Source of the DNA: Sipunculus nudus
Taxonomy: Eukaryota > Annelida > Sipuncula > Golfingiida > Sipunculidae
DNA: 64,000 bases
NCBI GenBank assembly: GCA_026874595.1
Contig: CM049318.1
Span: 60,052,250-60,116,249 of the forward strand
Direction of reading: 5' to 3'
Each line of letters begins with the position of its first letter. Within the stretch, counting starts at the first letter, position 1. Below, piece by piece: positions 35,531 to 47,419 of the stretch. The position numbers and the translations under genes are program-made. The notes under the pieces are model-generated. The model worked only from the letters and a program-made list of their open reading frames with translations. It had not been told where the DNA came from and did not search any database.

Positions 35531-37724
35531 TATCGAAAGAGATTGGTCCCAAACCCTACATATCTATGTTAATTAGATAATATAAATTCACATTTCTTAT
35601 TTTCTCATGGAGTAAATTCAATCCATTCAGGAGATATCTTGGATTCCATCCGCTTACACCAACACTTTATACTGTAACATTTATTGCTACCTTCAAAGAG
35701 TCCTTGAACAAACCCGTGTTCCCATTTTTACAGTATCACGATCCCTTGTTTCTTGGTGACTACTTTGCCACTTGGAAATTTTACAGACATTTCTAAACAA
35801 CTTAACACATCAAACGTCAAATGGTTTTAATACTTTTTACCAAAGGAGTTTCACTGTGCATTAATTGATATCGGCTGAAAAGTTACTTAACTTTAATTGG
35901 AAACATCCTTTTGATGACAATTTAAAAAAATAAATTGATATTTTTACTTAGTGAACTGAATTCAGAGGCTCTGCAGTTTTCCCCGTTGAATTTTGCATCG
36001 TCCTTAACAACTTATGATATGTTATAACGACAAAAAATACACGTGTCGATTTTTTACATAAGTAACACAAAGAGAGCTAAAATACCCTCGTGGACTTATC
36101 CGAATGAATTAATAATGGGTTAAACAATCCTTAACCTGACATCTGCGCCATATTTAGACATATATATCTGTGATCCAGAGGGGATACAAATGACATGCAA
36201 ATATTTAAAAAATCTTAAAGACTTTATGCTTGGAAAAATTATAGTAGATACGCTCTTAATTTGTATAATTCCCAATTGTGAAATTTATATTACCTTTTTT
36301 TATGTATTCACTCTTCCGTAAAACGCGTTTCCTTTCATCCATGTCTAGAGTGTAAAACGACAAAAGGAAACATTTAAAACAATTAATATTTAATTCGTAA
36401 TAACACTCATGCCCACCTTAATGACTGATAACAGTGACTGTTAGGGCGAGGGCGGCTGGACGGGTGGCCATGGTTTGGAGTAGCCGTGTAAACATGATTA
36501 AGTTTGTATTCTAATTGGACCGATTACGGCCTACTTTGCAAAGGACGAGCAAGTCATATCGAAAACTGCACTGAGATAGCCGAACAAATAAAATGGTGTA
36601 CATAGCCGGTGATCTTAACATTATTTTAAGACTAAGGGGGCAAGACTTAGATATAGGTCACATAACCCTTGGAAGAAATGCATTTATGCTGTCAGAAATT
36701 CAACAAACATTCAGGGACATTCCGGAACCTCAGTGAAGAATTTTTAGAAGCAGTTAAAAAGGAAGCAAATACCAGTTATTCCATAATACCTCCAGTTCAA
36801 GAATATTCTCTGTGAAAAATAAACTGACGTTACATAGCTGGAAAAAAATGTTCGACCAACTCAAACTTAGTCATAAATTAATGGTTAATTAAGTTTTATC
36901 GCCGGCGCGGTGCAAGACCTGGATCAAACGCTTAGTGGCCTACCCATTAATGTATACAACAAACTAAATTGAAGCAAATTAAACTTTAGTAGATGTTTCG
37001 AATTAATTTAAAAACGGCTTAAACTCAATTTTGAAAAAAAAAATATTGAAAGAATATGTACCTGTCAGACGGGATTATCAAATAACTTTTCCTGTACGAA
37101 AATAAGAGCCTTAATGGGGACAAAGGTATACTCTATATTATTTTATACCAGCGTTGGACGTTGGTCAGGGCAAGGTTACATGTAGGCGGAATACATATGG
37201 ATCTTCATCATCAGGCCCAAACCATATTAGCTTGTTAATGCACCATTATACGGCTAAGTGTTTATTTTGATGACTGTCACGTGAGCATGACACTGATAAT
37301 GCATTAGTGCCTTTACTTAAGTTCTGGTCAGGATTTATTCTGAAGTACACTTTACACGCAAACGTCATCTTCGTCGTTACTAATTACTGCTCAAGGGAGC
37401 CAGGAGGTTTACATCCCCTCCGATAACTTTAAAAAATTACAGTTTTGGACACACGCTATCATAAGTTTAGGGTAAACCTTCATCAATACAAGGAGCTGTG
37501 GAATCTAAAAATACTGCATCCGCCCCTGAACTAGGCAGTTATTAGAATGTGAACCTGCTCACACCTCTTAATTTTATATACACCGAATTCAGTATAGTGG
37601 TAATCAGAAGGCAGTCTGTCCGGTAAAATATAACTATTATTTTTATTTAAATACATTCAATCATTTCGAAACATTGATGTATACTAGAAGTTATATATTA
37701 TAAGTTGAGGATACATTTCAATAG

Positions 37725-37808
37725 GAATCGAGTGCGATGGACGCAGTCTGCGAAAGTATTTTCAAGGAAGCGCGACTGTCGAGTGTTTGTATTGACCGAG
37801 GATCTTGA
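37725..37808 (+). CDS. Secreted peptide gene, candidate last exon (preferred)
   Basis: A TTTCAATAG acceptor is followed by a frame that continues exon 2 in phase 0 for 27 residues to TGA. It adds DAVCESIFKEARLSSVC, two more Cys. The joined C-terminal part would have four Cys spaced 12, 13 and 12 residues apart, which is regular enough to suggest real coding sequence. The patch is clearly GC-richer than its AT-rich surroundings. The full precursor would be 132 residues. No clear AATAAA follows soon. The alternative is the exon at 40094. Confidence 0.45.
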   Translation, partial: ESSAMDAVCESIFKEARLSSVCIDRGS

Positions 37809-38129
37809 GCGTTCGAGGGAGGGATGTTAATATCGTGCCGTGTGGAACATAAAAATATTGTACCATTGAAGCAATTTGGGTATAAAATAACAGTGAATAG
37901 TATTGCTTTTCATAAACCAACAAGAAAAGGCCTTGCCATGAAAAGTGCAATCACCTTCATGATTTTATTTTTTTAAATTAGAACTTTCAAATTCAATGAC
38001 ATGGTTTTATCGGTCATTTTTGTATTTTATCTGAAATACTTAAATTCATTTATATTTGATTATACCATAATAACATTGTGCCAAAAGTTTGTTTAGCAGA
38101 TGTTTGCGGATATTTCAGGTTGTTTGGCT

Positions 38130-38914
38130 TGTTACAGGTGCTCTTTTTATTGTGTGACACGGGCGTAACTCGTGTTGTTGTTGCACTCTCGGTTTATTCC
38201 GTACTGGTTTAACTCTCGTTGTCGTGTTAGCTTGGGGCTTTCTCGTCTGGCCGGGCCGGGTCGGGCTCACGTGTGGACCCTGGTATGTAGAGACACAGGG
38301 ATGTTCTTCTAGATGATTTCTGTAACGCATGTTTACTGTGTATTGTGTTAGATCTTTTAGACTGTTCGAGAAGTGGAAAATTCTCGGCTTGGGGCAAGAA
38401 GTTATAAAATAGGGGGCTGTGTTTTAGAGCCGGGAGAGAGGCGAGAGAATATTCCGACGGGCACATAATTACTAACTCTATACAATTTAATGCTGCCTGC
38501 CTCAAGTTTACTTTCTGGATTGTTACAAGAGCTTTACATTGGACTGTTATTCTCCGTGAGAATTCGTGTGAACTGTTCGCCGGCTTATACATCTTAAAGG
38601 ACTTATCTTTGTGGCAGTGGTGGTATTCAGGTACTGTGTACATTGTTTATTTTACTTTTACTGTGTGACTGTATTGATTTGTTGTTATACCGCTGTTATA
38701 CTGTTTAATTTTATTGATTTAGTGTATTGTAATGTTAGGGTTGTTTTAGGAATAAATTATAGTTATTTGTTAACAAAAAAACCACTGACTGCTTTATTCA
38801 TTCCCCTAGACATTTCATGCTGCCTAGTGTTACAGAATCTGTTTTTTTTTATATCCTTGACAAAATTTATCTTCATCACGCATACGTGGTCTGTTGATAT
38901 TAGATTCCGTAGCA
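38130..38914 (+). mobile_element. Solo LTR, same family as the 12-kb LTR, inverted
   Basis: TGTTACAGG at 38130 to CCGTAGCA at 38914 (785 bp) is a diverged, opposite-strand copy of 11578-12373. The 4-bp direct repeats GGCT at 38126-38129 and 38915-38918 flank it as a target duplication. TATAAAAT at 38403-38410 and AATAAA near 38751 are the LTR's own signals. No internal element sequence adjoins, so it is a product of LTR-LTR recombination. Confidence 0.88.
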
Positions 38915-39364
38915 GGCTGTATTTTGCCGACTTCGAAAAGACACTGCGACACTGCAAGAATCGTCCTCACAGGAGTACGACACTGCTGTTTTGAGGATTG
39001 TGAAAAAAGAAATCCTTTCGCACAAGGCATAGGAGCTTCTAAATACACTACAGGTATTAATGTAGCGAATTACAAAGGTTTAGTTCTTGGCGCAAAAGCT
39101 GAATAATAATATTTTCAAGGCAAAATACTTGCATATGAACGTTTTTCTTATACTCATTTAATGAAATAAGTGACTGACATATATTGACCTATAGTGAGCG
39201 TGGGTATGTTCAGGATATAGAGAAGTAGTTTTTTCTTGGATTCTGGTGAATTTGATTTTGAATTTAGTCGTTCAGACAAGTATAGTCCCGGCTGACCCCA
39301 CAATCCTAACTTTACATGGACCTAATCACGTACAAACATCGTAAATTAATACGAAAAATAGCGT

Positions 39365-39740
39365 TTTCTCTGTGAAATAAAATAGTACCTGCCAAACTAT
39401 TGTACTAAAGCCATTGGCTTACTCCATTGGCTTTAATAAGTTTTAAAAAAGTCGACCGGGCGCGATCACTGGCGCCAACATTAACATTGCGCGAACGCAA
39501 ACTGCGTTTTCCATTTCTTTTTAGGGTTACAACCAGTCACGTGTTTCGCAACCGTGCACGTTCATGTTTGGACTCCTCTTTATTTAGGATATGTTGCATG
39601 CGCAAAATCAAACCACTGGTCAGAACACCTTGTTTCGGTAAACAGACACACGTTAACCGTGTTTACAACCATAACAAGGTGTTTAAAAGCTGAAGGGGAG
39701 GTTATGAGACCATGTGCTGGGATGGGTTTTCTTTGAAACA
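39365..39740 (+). repeat. Dispersed ~400-bp repeat, copy 3 of 3
   Basis: Aligns with 7600-7990 and 20950-21320: a CGCGATCACTGGCGCCAAC block, AACAGACACACGTTAACCG and GTGTTTACAACCATAACAAGG, ending in GGGATGGGTTTTCTTTG. Confidence 0.7.
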
Positions 39741-40093
39741 TTTGTAAAAAGCAAACCTGATAGTGTGAAAAATAGGCATAATATTGCTCCTGATTATATT
39801 CCTTTAACGCTGTTTCAGACACAGAGACGAGTTGATAATATGAAGGATTAACCTTTTATATTTTGTGACAAAGTTTAGCAGAAGTGGCATATAACCTGAA
39901 CATATACCTAAAGTGAGTAAATAAATCATTCAGATATGACTAAGACTACAATTAACCAATTTTAGTCGGATCTGGATTTTTTTCAAGCTCAGCTGAATGC
40001 AAGTCATCTCTGAGCTACAGCGAGAGCTCTTTGTCCCTCGGTCGTCCGTCCATCCACTTAAAATGTTTTAAATGTTCCTTCATTTAATTCTAG

Positions 40094-40170
40094 GCAAGAA
40101 GAATCGGAAATGTGTGGCAGCACGGGATACCAGGAAAATGAGAAAGTCCTTGGAAGAGACAACGCCTTGA
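40094..40170 (+). CDS. Alternative 3' exon candidate of secreted-peptide gene
   Basis: A strong pyrimidine tract and TTCTAG acceptor precede a GC-richer patch. In the frame set by exon 2 it gives 15 residues ending GIPGK-stop, where GK could be an amidation signal. In another frame it reads KKNRKCVAARDTRKMRK and stops at 40170; that frame would need a 31-base exon at 37725-37755 with a weak GTATTT donor in between. An AATAAA signal is at 40257-40262. It could also belong to an unrelated transcript. Confidence 0.3.
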
Positions 40171-40262
40171 GATTCATTGAAGACAACATATCGCGGTGGT
40201 GTCCGGGGCTGCTGTTTATGAGTTTGATCCTGGTTTTAAATTATCAGCAGCGATCGAATAAA

Positions 40263-43250
40263 CAAAAAGAAACAAATCTTGATATGATCATTCGGGTTCC
40301 AAGAAAAGCATGCACTATACGTTGACTTTCAATTAGTTTAAACTTATTTGAATATGATCTGCCGTTCAAATCTGTTATCTCTTTTTGTTTGTCATTTATT
40401 ATGTTACATTTATCTCGTCATTAAATTATAAGAAGTATAAGTTGCTATGTCATGTATACAAGATCAAGTCTTAATACCGTAATTTATGGCATTAGGAAAA
40501 TTGGATATATTTCCCCCACACAGAAAAGTAAATATATCCGGATTTTTCCACAGGTGTTGTTTGTGTTGTATTTGAGTATGAAGGACTTTAGTCTTAATTT
40601 CTGTTTCTTTCCTATATACACATGTATGGGTAATCCTTAAATTAGGCAGCAGTTGAGGAATTATTATTGTCAAAACCCAATATATCTATAATCAACCAAA
40701 CGTTGTTTGAAAATTCATAATAGATCCAGTAAAGAATATATTATCACAAACCTAGTAAAGTGATTTTTCTGATGATATACATATTTTTTTCACTTTTCAT
40801 TCATTTTCACACAATTGTTTTAACATTGTAACCTATTTTTTTTAATTTTGACCCAAATAAAAAAATTCAAATTTCAACAAATACACATATCTTGAGGAGT
40901 ATATTAGTATGTAATGAGCAAATTCCATGCATTATATCATACTTTTTTGTAACTGATTATTGCTTCTGATGGCATAAACTGGGAGACTGTAGAAGAGCAG
41001 TGTAAAACAAGGATACATTGGGCAACAGAGAATAATGGGTAACTGCGACTGCGATTTCTGGGGGGTTAACGTTTATTACCCGGTCAAAGTTTGGAGATCT
41101 ATATACTGTCGATACAAGGTTGAACCTCTCTTCATGGGCACTTCCATGAAGCAGCTGCTTCTGTATAGGGGCGAGTCCCGCTAATCCTGCTCTTTCTTTT
41201 GTTTGGTTAATGCTAAAGGACTTCTTGTATTCTGTAACTCTTGTAACTAATGCGGGCACACCACGAACACTCTCTGTTCAGATACATCTCTTACTCAAAT
41301 TTTCAAAGCCTTATTTATTATATTTCTAGAAGTCTGTTCAAAATTGTAATCTTTAGCAAATCAAATGGACCAAGGTCTTTGGGGCAACACAATTCCTTAT
41401 ACGTTTTCACAATAGAATAAAAAAACCCAGATAAATAGTAAGTTTTATTGTTAAACACGAAAACATCCATTTTTTTATCGAAGCTTGAAGACCCAAGGAG
41501 ATTACGATAAACCGTACCTTATCTAAAATAAAATTGCGTGTGGTGTTTCGCAAGAAGATTCGCATCGGTCTACTCAGTCGATCCGCTGTCCAATATTGAC
41601 CCATTCATTGTCTAACATCTTACGTTATTTTTGCCTCCGCCATGAGGGTATGAGTTCATTCCCTTTCGTGTGTTATGTACTATGTTTGGTCACAATATAA
41701 CTCACATAATCATGAACGGAATCTCAAGAAATTTTCAGGGCATTTTGGGAATCGGCCAATGAAAATCTATTATATTTCTGTGTGGATCAGGGACATGATC
41801 CAGATGGAGGAACGTCATCAAAGATAATCCCAAATGTTCAGTCACTTATGCACGAATGAACCTGGAATATGAGCCAAAGAAATGAATGGCAGAGACTTGC
41901 ATTCATTAGAATGCAGATTTCTGGGTAGTCAACATTAACTTCCTTCAGATGAAATGAAAAATTAATGAAACCGAAAATATAGTTGTGTTTTTTTTTTTCA
42001 TATATTTTGGTGAACATCCTTTTCTTTTAAAATACATTAAAATGCTAATTGATGACTCCACTCGTCCATCTATTTTTGCAGACAAAATATGGGTTATTTG
42101 TGTTTCTTTAAAAATAAGTGTAACGCCAAAACTGTATGCAGGTAAACAATACCATAGTTTTAATATCTCAGGCAGAAATACATACATACGGCTGGTTCCA
42201 TGCTCAGTTATCGGCTGTTATATTTGAACTGTATTAGGGATTCATCTACACGATTTTTGTTTAAATCTTTAAAAAAAATGTCTTGCCAAAAACAGTGTAT
42301 CGCCGTAAAAACAGGCCAACCAATATTTCTAAGTAATACCTACGGCTTCCTTTATCTTACAGCATTTTTCAGTTATCTGCTGTTTAAAGAATTTCTGTAT
42401 CAATTTTTTGTCAATCTGCCGATTAGCACTGGACGCAAATGCTCAAGGCTTTATGAGCCATTTCTTCACTTTTTCAAGTATTCGCACTTTTTTTATACTT
42501 TTCTAGCTATTTAATCATCAGTTTTAAAATAGTGATTTTAGGCTGGCTACACACAGACATTTATATGCTCTGTGAATGTTTCATAATATTTGATAATAGC
42601 GGCCAGAATGGAGTTCGGCAGATCAAACATAGTTTTGGGCAGTGTAGGTACAGATTCGTTCTAACAATGAACTGCTACTGTAAGAATGTGTCCCAAAAAT
42701 GTTTCGAGGTTTAATGAAATCAGATTCTGACCGACATTCATGGTATTCATGGCTTCTCTGTAACTAAACAATTACACGTTTTATATTTGGCACATGGTTA
42801 GTTAAATATATTTATTTACTGAAAAAAAATATTTTAGGGCTGAAACGGCTACCAAATTCTGACTCGAATACCAGAATTAGGCATCCCCCGAATATTCGTT
42901 GCCATGGCATCGATGTAAAGATAAACATGGAGATCTATTTACCGATGCAAGGGATGACATTTTTTATTATGACAATATATAATTTGGTGACGGCTAAACC
43001 TTATGCCAAAGAAACAGGTATTTTACGTGTAATTAGTTTCTTTGTGCCAAAAGACACGATGGTTTAAAGCCCCGAGAGAACGATAAAATATAGACTTCCA
43101 TAACTGTACTAGGTTAAGCAACATGATACAATCTCAAACATGATCTTGTTTATCTCATTTTTTTTCTTTACGAAAGAATTAAATTTTAAATCTTCTATTG
43201 TTAAGAAATGTAAAATTTAAATTTAAACAAGAAAGAAACATGAAAGAGGG
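40263..43250. other. No gene seen; part of an interspersed repeat at ~41633-41830
   Basis: Non-coding AT-rich sequence. Near 41633 GCCTCCGCCATGAGGG, followed downstream by GATCCAGATGGAGG, looks like the 5' part of the repeat whose tail is seen at 24.2 and 35.5 kb. Confidence 0.45.
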
Positions 43251-43254
43251 TAAA

Positions 43255-43257
<3 letters not shown>

Positions 43258-43318
<61 letters not shown>
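43258..43318. repeat. (TA)n microsatellite
   Basis: Uninterrupted TA run. Confidence 0.95.
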
Positions 43319-43320
<2 letters not shown>

Positions 43321-43839
43321 ATGCAAAGTAGCCAGCTGAAAAGGCTTCTTAAAAAAAGCACACTTTAAAAACCGTATTTTTGAATATCACATAAACAACA
43401 CTTTGCCCAATTTACATGGGTCTAGCTCACTAATCTTACATATATTTTTTTTTATTTTAAAGTTAGAGTCTTCTGGGGAAAATACAATTCAAACATTTAA
43501 CGTAACAGAGACAGAAAATCGTGAGATATCCATGAAACTATCACAAACAGTTAGCTTAAGATAAATATGTATAAAACACTTAATTTGTTAAAGATTCTAG
43601 AAATAACGATGAATAAAAAACTGAATATCCTCTAGATTTTGACAAAGAGGACGTAAACAACAAATGTAGTATTTCCTTTCCTACGGTCACAAGAGAAAGT
43701 TAAAGAAAAGAGACAAAAGAGTCAAGCTGTGTGATACCATCCCGGTAAATATGTAGAAATCGCAAATAACAGAATCTTTAACAAGACACCTTGAGGGAAG
43801 ATAATAACAGGGGAGAGGGAGAAATATTGTGTTAAAACA

Positions 43840-44235
43840 AGACAAGTCGGGACGCTGTAGCGGTAATCAGGGCCAACCGTCTTGTAGAAGACATCTGACT
43901 GCTGGCTGTGGCTACACCAGGCAGAAAGTTCTTCTGAGTGGAAGCCGACCAACCGGGGAAATCAAGAAGATCATGTAGGCACGGTAATTTAATCACCCTG
44001 AGGAACAGAAGCCGAGGGCTTGCCTTGATTGTGTATCTGCGAGAGTTTAGCGCCGGCTGCGAAGGCAGTAACTAGTTATATTATCTCAATAATCGACCCG
44101 CTCCCACTCTCTAACGGTAAGTACAACTCATCAGGGAGCACAGGACAGGGCAAAGTTTTCATTTTCTTAACTGCTGCAACGCAGTCTGCTGTTTCCCGAT
44201 TATCCTTGAACCGGGGGAGTTTATTTGGTTAGAAA
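43840..44235. other. GC-richer island with a strong donor-like site
   Basis: The base composition rises above the neighbourhood. An open frame of 67 codons lies at 44029-44232 (+). ACGGTAAGTA at 44114-44123 is a near-consensus 5' splice site. No protein similarity recognised. It could be a 5' non-coding exon or chance. Confidence 0.25.
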
Positions 44236-45846
44236 TGCTCAGTTTCTGAAACAAGATATTCCTAATTGATGCCCTGTCCTAAAAATTCACTGTGACCTTT
44301 TGCTTTTTGAAACAATATTTTTAATAGCTGGCCCGTCCTCTCTTTCCCCTGCTCCGATCCGCAAAAAAAAACTTAGGCACAGCCAGTTACATGGAGATTT
44401 CTTTTTGCTCGTCTCAAAATATCATCTATACAATATAGGTATCATCATAGCTTATATTGAAAAGGACATAAAAATGAATATATCGTCTTGACGGAAAAAA
44501 TTATACCCATAAGTCTTAAGTTTAAATTGTATTTTGAAAACAATCCTTAAATGAACTGGGACCGGAAAGTATTTTTTTATTCACCTGACACTCGAATTCA
44601 GAGTATAACATGGCTTGAAAATCAGGATGAAATAACCCATATTACAGACACGTAAAAATAAATAATATAATAAAATACCAATTTCATCGCAAATGTCATT
44701 ATTCTAAGTTAAATTCTCCCTTTTCTGAAGTACTTATAAAAAACTCAGTCGTAAAACTTTGTTGCGACGGATAGGGAATGATACATGTATACTAACATAC
44801 AAACACCTTTTAATGCAGTTGTGTGATACAAGGTCACGGAAATTATGCTTCCGAGAGCCAGCTAAGCCTGATACTCGGCGCTCTCAGCACGGTCTTGAAT
44901 CCGGATACGCTTACTTCCTGTAATCTCCAATATATCAATATTATGTATATCCTGCAGATGAATAAACTTTTCTTCATTCATCTTATATAAATGCCTGATA
45001 TAACCTATGACTCCAGCAAGAATTCGCTTCATTATGTGCAGCTCAACTTCTCGAGAAGGAGCGATTTTCTTTCACTTTTTTAAATAATATATATATAAGA
45101 TTTGGGGAGCAAACTTTACTCCTTCCCCTTTCCCATGCATTTACTATTACCGGTCATTAGCGGTTACCGGGGGAGGGGGTTGTTAGACCGTGAAGGGTGG
45201 GGTGGAGCTGGGGTGGCGGGTAAGGTGGAGAAGGCTGAGGGAGGCTTCCCTTGCGATCCCTCGGCGATTGCAAACATCTGGTTTACATGGATTGTACAAA
45301 TAGTTGTAATAATTACTGGGAGGTACTCTCCATGGCTCAGATGGTGGCAGTCGGTAGTCTTTATAGGTCTTTAAGTCGATCCTTTAGGTAGACAAAATAC
45401 CTGTCAGTCTTACAGTGCTCCAGTGTAACATAACAAAAAAGGTCTTGCAAAAGTTTTGAAAATTTTTTTTTATACTACTGAGTTAAACATCTGTAGAATG
45501 GCTCCTAATTTGAAGGAATAAGGTATTTTTTGTGGATGTAACCACTTCTTTAACTAATCTTAACCTGTTTGTACATCTGCCTTTATCTATTTCGGTTTTG
45601 AATACGTGGCAGGGCTTCCTTTCATTTATATTATATCCTGGAGTCAGGTTACTACTTGGTGTCAGGTAACTACCGCAACTGCGGGTTTTGGTTATGTAAA
45701 CATCCCCATTACTGAGCTGGAGGAACTCGCCAAATTTTGCACTCGTTTGTGAGTGATACACGGCTGTGGGGCACAACCTACCCATTTTGCAGAGCGCTCA
45801 CCCTGGATAGGGCCGACCATGAAAATTCTCACCGCTCCTCGGCAGA

Positions 45847-45899
45847 GATTTGAACTCACAGTCTCCCCGCTCTGAGCCCTGTGCTATACCTCTAGAACA
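45847..45899 (-). repeat. tRNA-like sequence, possible SINE head
   Basis: On the minus strand TGTTCTAGAGG (A-box-like, 45899-45889) and GAGTTCAAATC (B-box-like, 45857-45847) are 42 bases apart start to start, which is tRNA spacing. Flanking stems are not intact. It is probably the head of a tRNA-derived SINE or a tRNA pseudogene of a different type from the 20.5-kb one. Confidence 0.5.
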
Positions 45900-46081
45900 C
45901 AGAAACCAGCATTTTCAAATTGTTGTTTGGGCGTAATGTTATTTTTTAAAGATAAAATTGTATCAGTGTCACTCTTGAAGCTAACGAATGACGCATCTAA
46001 GTTTCAACTTAATATACGTGATGAAAGCTCTTTTTCTATAAGCGACGTGTTATACAAATTGACCTAAGATATCTTAACCTA

Positions 46082-46084
<3 letters not shown>

Positions 46085-46158
<74 letters not shown>

Positions 46159-46172
46159 TATATATATATATG
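46085..46172. repeat. (TA)n microsatellite
   Basis: TA run with GTACTA interruptions near its end. Confidence 0.95.
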
Positions 46173-46435
46173 TATATTCATTTAAAAAATTATCCCGTCT
46201 ATCCTGTTTAAATACTTTATCATCCAATTTAAACACTGATTCATCAAAAGGATAAACATGAATCATTGCCATATTTCGCTCATTTTACCTTGGTCACCGT
46301 TTAAAACAGATAATCATTATGTAAATCCAGTGGTTTACATTCGTGTCACTAGAAGTCATTATTTGAATTGCCTAAGGTAATTTGCATGAAATTTGAATGA
46401 TAAAATTATTGGCCATTTTACTCACCTGCGAATTT

Positions 46436-46610
46436 ATTACAATATGGACCGTTTTAACCTACCCTGCCCATAAAATATGGACATGGTATGGTAATTACAA
46501 TATTACAATGGGCCTTTTTTCATTACATTATGAGCCGTTAATACAATTTAGGTCGTTTTTATTACAATATGGGCCGTTATTACATTATGGGCCGGTTTTT
46601 ACACTGTGGT
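46436..46610 (+). repeat. Degenerate ~20-bp tandem array
   Basis: Units like ATTACAATATGGGCCGTT recur about six to eight times with drift (GGACCGTT, GAGCCGTT, GGTCGTT, GGGCCGTT). It lies just upstream of the tRNA-like/LTR-end block. Confidence 0.7.
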
Positions 46611-46631
46611 TCGTAACAAAGCTTGTTTTTC

Positions 46632-46746
46632 TGGTGAAGCGGTTGGAACGCCGGACATTTGCGCCACCGACATGGTTTCGAATCCCAGATCGACCAAATA
46701 TCTTCCCCGGAGCAATTTTTTTTTCGTTACAAATAGGGGCTCGTCC
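46632..46746 (+). other. Second tRNA-like + LTR end + primer binding site
   Basis: An A box TGGTGAAGCGG (46632-46642) and B box GTTTCGAATCC (46675-46685) have the same 43-base spacing as at 20.5 kb. AACGCCGGAC and TGCGCCACCG are shared between the two loci. About 45 bases on lies TTCGTTACA (LTR-like end, 46731), then TAGGGGCTCGTCC, matching the tRNA-Pro complement with one mismatch. Similarity to the 20.5-kb locus stops at the end of the primer site, as expected for LTR plus PBS. No gag follows, so it is a remnant. Confidence 0.6.
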
Positions 46747-47269
46747 AAAATGACGGCAAACTTTGTGGCCCGGGATGGTATTTTTATAGTGATTAATTTA
46801 TTATATGTGTGTGTGTGTGTGTGTGAGGGAAGGTGTGTTTGTGTGTGTGTTTGTTGCGCGCCATCTTCCGATCTGATATTGGGTCCGATCGTGATATACT
46901 TTTTGGAGTAAAGAAAAAGAAGAAAAAGAAAAGAGGAAATAAATGTTCCTCCGTTATCCCTGGCCTGTATCATACTGACTGTATATTTTACAGGTTTCAT
47001 GGTTTACCGATAATCACCTACAGCTTTGTTAGGTTGACTGAGTTATTCAGTTTATAACAGCCCAGAAGGGACTGCAAATAAAAACAAATGAAAATGAACA
47101 TTACTATCATTTATCTTTATATTTAACTGTAAGTTCCCTGTCTCAATTTTGAACATGTTACTTTAGAAGATTCTGGTCCTAATGGATACAGTCTGTGCTC
47201 CGTCTGACACTCGGGCGCTGAAAAACAGGTTTGGGCACATAAGTCGCAGAATATAGATCACCATGACCT

Positions 47270-47400
47270 CATTTCAGGTTTCAGTGGAGATTTAGCTAGG
47301 ACCTCCCTGGATGTACAGTCAGAAGTTTTCAAGTCCAACGGTTACGATTTGTGCCATGTTAACGGACAGACGGCCACACCATCTTCAGAATACATCATCC
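47270..47400 (+). repeat. Isolated copy of the 58-60 kb satellite unit
   Basis: CCTCATTTCAGGTTTC, CCTGGATGTACAGT and GGTTACGATTTGTGCC match the satellite units at 58490-59998. It ends in GGACAGACGG like the last unit there. Confidence 0.75.
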
Positions 47401-47419
47401 CTGAATCCTTAACTGTGTT

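Noticed and set aside
45323-45346. CTCTCCATGGCTC motif shared with 53957
   Set aside because: About 20 bases of similarity only; too short to define a repeat from two instances.
46036-46272. Open frames rich in alternating Tyr-Ile, also at 25226, 43179 and 63686
   Set aside because: They are translations of (TA)n microsatellites.
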